NCBI RefSeq assembly: GCF_037325665.1
Contig: NC_090245.1
Location: forward strand, 105,583,309-105,647,308
DNA: 64,000 nt
Direction: 5' to 3'
Source of the DNA: Littorina saxatilis
Lineage: Eukaryota; Mollusca; Gastropoda; Littorinimorpha; Littorinidae
The position numbers were made by a program, and so were the translations under genes. Shown in pieces: positions 58,029 through 64,000 of the stretch. The notes under the pieces were generated by a model. The model had not been told where the DNA came from. It did not search any database and worked only from the letters and a program-made list of their open reading frames with translations. The first letter of the stretch is position 1; the number at the start of each line of letters is the position of its first letter.

Positions 58029-59598
58029 TGTCACGATCGGGTGACAGAGACCAAGAAAGTGTCACTCAGTGGAGTGCCTGTTCTTGGTCGTGTATGATAG
58101 AAAGCGCCTGTGCGTGATATTGGGTTACAGCAGAGTTTGCTGACGGTGCTCTACGAGCACGGATGTTTTGTATCGCACGAGTTTTACAGTGGAGGTTTCT
58201 GCTGTCATAGCTAGGGCTGACGGTTTTTCGCTGACAGCGCACACGGGATTTTCACGGATTGAGTTTCTCGTGTCTTTTTCTGCTTGGGAGGCAGAATTGT
58301 GTATAGCTGGACTGGGTTTTGGGACAAGGTCAGTCACGTGTATTTGGCTAGGTGGTCTGTCAGAGACTCAAGGACGGCACACTTGACACCCAGCGGCAGA
58401 AGGGGAAGGATCGTATACACAGTTTCTAGAGTATGATGGTTTTTCACCGAGTATTATATTCGGCACTCTAGGGGAACTTCCACTAGTTTTTCCTTTCTCC
58501 CTGCCACGTATTTTGCTGAGGACAAGTCGTCAATTTTCCTTCGTCGGCGATGGCTTTCGCATAAGGATTCGACAAGGGGTTCTGGACGGTTTTGGTCACT
58601 GTTGACGAACAGAGGCTGGTCCAGGGAGGAAGCGGACTTTGCTTCCATTGAGAGTACAATCATAGGCTTTTGAGGTAATAAATCATTATTTAACGCTGTT
58701 GATGAGTCTGTGTTGTGGAATGAAATACTCTCTGTTGTTCTTTCCAGGTTAGCGCATAATTTACTCTCTGTGACGCTAAAATACTAATCTGTATATGGTT
58801 TTTGCAGATAGGGAGAGAAGGACGGAAAATGACTGTTTTGTTGTTGTAAAAAGTCCATTTTGTGCAGGCCCACGTGCTCGATGAGATATTTAAAGATGAC
58901 ATGTTTTAAGGTGGTGGGTGAGGGGTAGCTGACATGTTTAGTGCACCGATGCTTTCTGTTTGCAGCCTTCGTTTCGTTTCGCTTCGTTCGCCTCGCTTCG
59001 TTACGTTCCTGTAACATCTGCACGGCTGACTCTGGCGGGAACTGTTGAGGCTACGCTAACCAGGAGACCGGCTAACCAGGAGACCGGCTAACCAGCGGAC
59101 CGGCTAACCGGCAGCGGACCGGCTAACCAGCGAACCGACTAACCAGCATACCGGCTAAGCAGCAGCAGCAGAGATAAAGCTAAGTGCACCATGTCGTACG
59201 CACCCCGTTGACCACCGTTGTCTTTTCGTATCTATGATTTCATTGGAGTAGTGACAACGTGGGGTGTGTGACACCTGCACGAACTAGGGCTTTTCGGACA
59301 GAACATTCTCATTTAACTATATTTACACGGGTTCAGCGTGTTCCTATAATTTTCTACATACTACTGGCATTTTGTCAGTGAACACTGGTTTTTTACGTGT
59401 TGAGAACGTAAAAGGAACATATTTTGAGTGAAGGCTCGAGGGAGGTGGAGAGTTTATACATAAACAGGCGTCTGAAACTTATACTTTTGTTGACTCTATT
59501 TAATTGTATGACTGCGAGAGTGGATCGTGGTGTGGTTAGTTAATTAGTAGTAATTAACCGGTTCATAATCACCTTGAGTGATATATTGAAACGTGACA
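58029..59598 (+). repeat. 5' LTR of the Gmr1-like element
   Basis: Begins TGTCACG and ends CGTGACA, a perfect 7-bp inverted terminal pair with TG and CA, about 1570 bp. Near 59050-59165 it carries a short minisatellite of ACCGGCTAACCAG units. Followed directly by a TGG that starts the likely primer-binding site. The 3' LTR is outside the window, so the pair cannot be dated. Confidence 0.75.
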
Positions 59599-60307
59599 CA
59601 TGGGGGCCAAGCCGGGATTTACTCAGTTAATTTCTGACTGATAAAGACCCACCAATTAAGGATAACTAAGAGCAGATAATCTCGTCAGTGCTCGACTTAT
59701 TTTCTGCTTGGTGCTACCCTTTTTTGTATAGTTTTGATCATATACCACACCTTAAGCGATTCACATCTTGCAGGAAATGTAAATTGTAATTTGTGAGTTA
59801 TTGTATGCGCTAACTGTGATTACTTCCCTTTCCTTTGTTTGTGAATCTTTGTTGTTGTACGTTCAGAGTTTTCCGTTGCAGAGAGCTGAGCGGGGTTAAC
59901 GGATTTGTTGTTCGTTTTACTCAGTTTTCTCTACATTGTTGTTTCGCATTCTGTAACAGGTTACATTTCTACCGTCTTGTTTTACTTGGATTTTTCTCCA
60001 TATTTTGACTTTGTTGGAATTTTGGGGGGGAAGGGTCCGAGGACTTCTGTCCTAACCAAGGCTGTGGGAGACACTCTGTTTCACCGCAAAAAGCAGCCGA
60101 TAAAGTAGGCCACGGCTGTGGGAAACACTTTGTTTCACCGCAAAAAGCAGCCATAAAGTAGGCTACGCGATTTGTTCTACACCGTTTGGATTTTTCTTCT
60201 GCATTTTCTGGTTGCTGGATTTTTGTATCCACCGCTTTCATCACCGCGTGTTCTAGCTATAGCTGCGTTAGACTTATTTTGGTAATAAAGCTTTGCTAAA
60301 ACTAACC
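59599..60307 (+). other. Leader of the LTR element
   Basis: TGGGGGCCAAGCCGGGAT at 59601 directly after the LTR is placed like a tRNA primer-binding site. The leader contains a roughly 52-bp tandem duplication at 60061-60165 (GTTTCACCGCAAAAAGCAGC twice) and no ORF of its own. Confidence 0.6.
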
Positions 60308-63300
60308 ATGGCTACAGGGGGATCTCCTACGAGGAGAATAACTTTCGAGACTCCTGGGAGCGAGCAACCGACTGAGCGAGACGCACGCGTTAGAGCCCGA
60401 AGCGTTCTAAAACGCTTAGAAGTAGAACGGAAGGAAGAATTTGAGCGACTGACAAGAAAAGAAGAACGTGACCGACAGGACAAGAAGGACGAACTTGACA
60501 GACAAGAAAGGGAACGACAGGCAGAACGACAGGCTGAACGAGACAGACAGGAAAGGAAAGAAGAACGTGACAGACAGGAAAAGAAAGACGAACTTGACAG
60601 ACAAGAAAGGGAACGACAGGCAGAACGAGACAGACAGGAAAGGAAAGACGAACTTGACAGACAAGAAAGAGAACGAGACAGACAAGAAAAGAAAGACGAG
60701 CTTGAGAGACAGGAACGACAGGCCGAGCGTGACAGACAGGAACGGAAAGAGAAAGAGCAGGCGGATCGCGATCTCCAGCTAGAGCTAGCTAGGCTACAGG
60801 CCGAGAAGGGTACGCTTACTCAGGCTAGCGCGCCGACGTTTGTTGCCGACCGTACGAGACTGCCGACGTTCGACGATGACAAGGACGAGCTCGACGATTT
60901 TTTACGCCGGTTTGAGCGCATTGCATCTGACCAGAAGTGGGAAGAGGCCACGTGGGCTAGCCGCCTTAGCACCTGCTTAAAAGGACGCGCATTACAGCTC
61001 TACAATGCTTTGGATGACGACGAGGCGAGAGACTATCAGGCACTTAAGAAGGCGTTACTCCAGCGCTTTAACCTGACTGCTGAAGCCTACAGACGACGTC
61101 TGCGTAACAGCAAGAGACTGAGCGGCGAGCTGAGTCATCAGTTTGTGGCACGCCTTAATCTCTACCTGCGGCGCTGGGTGGAGATGGCCGAAAAGGACTG
61201 GACCGTCAACGACCTTGCCGACCTCATTGTCATGGAACAACTGATGTCCAGCCTGCGACCTGAGGTGGTGACCTTCGTGCAGGAACACCAGCCAAAGACT
61301 ACTCAGGAGGCAGCCGACTGGATCAGAGTGCACGAGGACGCCCAGGCGATCTCCGGCAAATCTTCAGGCTCACGGCCAGGAAAATCGGGAAATTCGGGTT
61401 CTTCAGGACCCAAGGACGGGAAGGACGATCAGGGACACAAGGGATCGAGTTCCAGATCTGACATCCAGTGTTACTACTGCAACAAGCGGGGCCACGTGAA
61501 GAAGGACTGCCACAGGAGACAGGCTGACCAGAAGGGCGTTCACTTTGTTGGCAGTGAGGAGTTAAGGGACGTCACGAGCTCATGCACCATTCCACAACTC
61601 TGCGTTCCGTGCTCCAGGAAACATTTCCAGCCCCACTGCAACGTCTACGTTAACGGAGTGAAGGGCGAAGGTCTGCGGGACACAGGGGCAGACATGATAG
61701 TGGTTCGGGCGAGTCTAGTTCCAGCTATGGCCTACACAGGAGACAGCATCAGGGTGAGAATGGCCGAGGCATCTCACGCTTACGACTTGAACACGGCAGT
61801 GATCAAGGTCGTAACCCCGTTGTTCACGGGGACCATTGTGGCCGTCGTCATGGACGATCCTCCATGCGACCTGCTCATTGGAAACCGGGTCCAGTTTGTG
61901 GACGGCGTCACCAGGGAGGTTCCCGTTTATCGGGCTCCCGACGTCATTTCAGTGCTCACGCGGGCACAGGCGGAGCGAGAGGACAAACCTCTCAAACCCC
62001 TACCTGCTGCACGAGCTGCCCTGGGGAACGTGACCCCCGCGCTTCTCGCGAAGGCTCAGGATTCTGACCCGACCTTAGCTACTCCTCGGGAGCATGCGAA
62101 GTCGGGGAAGGTGAAGCTGAGCGGGAAGCATGGGAGGTCAAGGTTCCTCAGGGACAAGAAGTTGCTCTACCGTGAGTTCAGCAACCAAGAAGGTACATTC
62201 AAACAGGTTGTCGTGCCTCGCGAGTTTCGCGAGGGTGTCATGGCAACGGCACACGACTCGATTCTGGGAGGTCATCTTGGTACCAAGAAGACCACGGATC
62301 GTGTCTGGCGCCACTTTTACTGGCCAGGCATCTGCACGGATGTCCGACGTTTCTGTGCGTCCTGCGATAAGTGCCAGAAGGTGGTTGCCAAAGGAAGGGT
62401 GAGGAAGGTCCCCTTGGAGAAGATGCCGCTCATCGACGAACCCTTTCGTCGGGTGGCAGTGGACATCATCGGGCCCATCTTGCCTGCGTCTGAGGACGGA
62501 AACAGATACATTTTGACCATGGTGGACTACGCTACTCGATACCCAGAGGCGATCCCTCTGAAATCGATTGAAGCCACGCGAGTAGCTGAGGCTCTGGTTA
62601 CTATGTGGTCCCGGCTGGGAATTCCATCAGAGGTACTCACCGACAGAGGCACGCAGTTCACGGGAGGAGTGATGGCGGAGGCAGCACGACTGCTATCACT
62701 GGAGCAGCACTTCACCACTCCTTACCATGCTCAGTGCAACGGACTGGTGGAAAGGTTCAATGGCACCTTGAAGACCATGCTGAGGAAACTAGCTCAGGAG
62801 AAGCCACGCACGTGGGACAGGTACATCCCAGCATTGCTTTTTGCATACCGCGAGGTTCCTCAGGAGAGCTTGGGCTTTTCCCCATTTGAGTTGTTGTACG
62901 GCAGACAGGTACGCGGTCCCATGGCTATCCTGCGTCAGGCTTGGACGGACGAAGAAGCCGACGAGGAGGTGCAGACGACAGCGACCTACATCGTAGAACT
63001 CAGGAACAGGATTGAAGAGACCTGCAAACTGGCTCAAGAGAACCTGGGAAGAGCAGCACAGCGTTACGCGCGAGGATTCGACCGCAAGGCACGGCCGCGC
63101 AGCTTCAAGATTGGAGAACGGGTGTTGCTACTTCTACCTGTCAAACACAACAAGCTACAACTGCAGTGGCAAGGACCTTTTGAGGTGACAGCGAAAGTGG
63201 GCCAGAACGACTACAGGATCGTCATGAACGGGAAAGCACGCCTGTACCACGCCAACCTGCTGCGCGCCTACATAGAAAGGACTGCCTACGGGGAAAAGGA

Positions 63301-64000
63301 CAAAGTGACAGAAGCAGTTGCTGTCGTGATGGACGAGACAACGGAAGAACAGGGAGGAGGACGTGTACCAGTTTGTCCGCTGGAGGCTAGTGAAGATCAC
63401 ACGGACGTGCACATCTCACCTGATCTTGGGGACGACCAGCAGGCGGACCTGCAAGAGATCCTGAAGGATGCAGCACGGGTCCTTACAGACATACCACTTC
63501 AGACGCATCTAGAGGAGTTTACCTTCGACTTGCTGGAGAAACAGCCAGTGAGGACGAAGCAGTATCCCATGCCTCATGCCCAGAAGGAGGTGGTCAGGAA
63601 AGAAATCGCCGACATGACGAAGTTGGGCGTCATCGAGCCAGCGAACTCTCCCTACAGTTCACCAATTGTGCTTGTGAAGAAGAAGGATGGACGCGTCAGG
63701 TTCTGTGTCGACTACCGGAAGCTGAACAAGATTACGGCGTTTGACGCGGAACCCATGCCTGATGTGGACTACCTCTTCAGTCACTTGGCCAAGGCCAAGT
63801 ACTTTTCCAAACTGGACCTCACCAAGGGATACTGGCAAATTCCAGTTGCCGAGGAAGATCGCCCAAAGACTGCATTTACCACTCCATTCGGCCAGTTCCA
63901 GTGGACAGTCATGCCTTTTGGTCTACAGAATGCAGGTGCCGTCTTCACTCGCATGATGAGGAAACTTTTGGAACCATTGAAGCGCGAGGACATCAGCAGT
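60308..64000 (+). CDS. gag-pol of the Gmr1-like element, open at the window edge
   Basis: One frame from ATG 60308 to the edge, 1231 codons. Residues about 45-165 are a highly charged coiled coil of repeated DRQERK-type units. A capsid follows, with a SCAN-like helical part at about 261-344 (LIVMEQLMSSLRPEV, VQEHQPKTTQEA). A CCHC knuckle (CYYCNKRGHVKKDC) is at 388, a protease DTGAD at 458, and an integrase HHCC domain and DDE core between about 645 and 815 (TDRGTQF, NGLVERFNG). A GPY/F-type module (WQGPFEV) is near 955, and the reverse transcriptase begins near 1090 (FCVDYRKLN, MPFGLQNAG). The last domains lie outside the window. This encodes the structural and replication proteins of the retrotransposon and has no host role that I can see. 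Confidence 0.85.
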   Translation, partial: MATGGSPTRRITFETPGSEQPTERDARVRARSVLKRLEVERKEEFERLTRKEERDRQDKKDELDRQERERQAERQAERDRQERKEERDRQEKKDELDRQERERQAERDRQERKDELDRQERERDRQEKKDELERQERQAERDRQERKEKEQADRDLQLELARLQAEKGTLTQASAPTFVADRTRLPTFDDDKDELDDFLRRFERIASDQKWEEATWASRLSTCLKGRALQLYNALDDDEARDYQALKKALLQRFNLTAEAYRRRLRNSKRLSGELSHQFVARLNLYLRRWVEMAEKDWTVNDLADLIVMEQLMSSLRPEVVTFVQEHQPKTTQEAADWIRVHEDAQAISGKSSGSRPGKSGNSGSSGPKDGKDDQGHKGSSSRSDIQCYYCNKRGHVKKDCHRRQADQKGVHFVGSEELRDVTSSCTIPQLCVPCSRKHFQPHCNVYVNGVKGEGLRDTGADMIVVRASLVPAMAYTGDSIRVRMAEASHAYDLNTAVIKVVTPLFTGTIVAVVMDDPPCDLLIGNRVQFVDGVTREVPVYRAPDVISVLTRAQAEREDKPLKPLPAARAALGNVTPALLAKAQDSDPTLATPREHAKSGKVKLSGKHGRSRFLRDKKLLYREFSNQEGTFKQVVVPREFREGVMATAHDSILGGHLGTKKTTDRVWRHFYWPGICTDVRRFCASCDKCQKVVAKGRVRKVPLEKMPLIDEPFRRVAVDIIGPILPASEDGNRYILTMVDYATRYPEAIPLKSIEATRVAEALVTMWSRLGIPSEVLTDRGTQFTGGVMAEAARLLSLEQHFTTPYHAQCNGLVERFNGTLKTMLRKLAQEKPRTWDRYIPALLFAYREVPQESLGFSPFELLYGRQVRGPMAILRQAWTDEEADEEVQTTATYIVELRNRIEETCKLAQENLGRAAQRYARGFDRKARPRSFKIGERVLLLLPVKHNKLQLQWQGPFEVTAKVGQNDYRIVMNGKARLYHANLLRAYIERTAYGEKDKVTEAVAVVMDETTEEQGGGRVPVCPLEASEDHTDVHISPDLGDDQQADLQEILKDAARVLTDIPLQTHLEEFTFDLLEKQPVRTKQYPMPHAQKEVVRKEIADMTKLGVIEPANSPYSSPIVLVKKKDGRVRFCVDYRKLNKITAFDAEPMPDVDYLFSHLAKAKYFSKLDLTKGYWQIPVAEEDRPKTAFTTPFGQFQWTVMPFGLQNAGAVFTRMMRKLLEPLKREDISS

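Larger units (their letters stand above)
58029..64000 (+). mobile_element. Ty3/Gypsy-class LTR retrotransposon, Gmr1-like (5' part)
   Basis: 5' LTR, primer-binding region, leader and a long gag-pol frame running off the window. Domain order is capsid, zinc knuckle, protease, integrase, reverse transcriptase; integrase before reverse transcriptase is the Gmr1 arrangement and unlike ordinary Gypsy elements. It looks whole as far as seen, with no breaks noticed in the coding part. It is inserted into segment R after ACACACAG. Probably young by its open frame, but the second LTR is not available. Confidence 0.85.

Noticed and set aside
60468-60782. Forward 104-codon and reverse 89-codon frames over the coiled-coil region
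   Set aside because: They are shadows of the gag frame caused by its low-complexity charged repeats.

Overview
The window is animal nuclear DNA: short coding exons separated by long introns with GT/AG borders, very dense young and old transposons, tRNA-headed SINEs and long microsatellites. Several interspersed repeats (the SINE with an AAAG tail, the TTTAGTCAA repeat, the AAGGTCA-rich repeat) look like ones common in marine gastropod molluscs, so a gastropod is the best guess. That is recognition, not a database result.

Two host genes are readable, both on the plus strand. WDR41 (about 2.4-14.3 kb, 13 exons) encodes the eight-bladed WD40 subunit of the C9orf72-SMCR8-WDR41 complex. A lysosomal beta-hexosaminidase of the HEXA/HEXB family (39.5-54.06 kb, 13 exons, 540 codons) is complete from signal peptide to stop and has two CLEAR-like E-boxes just upstream of its ATG. 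Both products work at or in the lysosome. All exon joins were checked for phase by hand.

Between them (14.3-39.4 kb) I see no host gene. The region holds SINEs, small DNA transposons with readable target-site duplications, palindromic GAAGCGTCCC minisatellites, a 7.4-kb compound element (22069-29499) of tandem 121-bp repeats and coding scraps with a 2.07-kb Transib-like candidate nested in it, a 238-bp identical direct repeat, and a 3.5-kb fold-back element (33558-37045) with about 730-bp arms that carries another inserted element.

Downstream of the hexosaminidase lie an old minus-strand LTR (about 55.0-55.9 kb), a segment also found broken into three pieces at 29.7-37.5 kb, a dimeric palindromic MITE, and the 5' part of a Ty3/Gypsy-class LTR retrotransposon (58029 to the window edge). 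Its pol order is protease-integrase-reverse transcriptase (Gmr1 type) and its capsid resembles the SCAN domain. The reading frame looks whole as far as the window goes.

The most unusual signals are the Gmr1/SCAN-like retroelement, the Transib-like candidate whose empty site lies in the same window, the compound element around it, the fold-back element, and a copied WDR41 exon fragment abutting a SINE.
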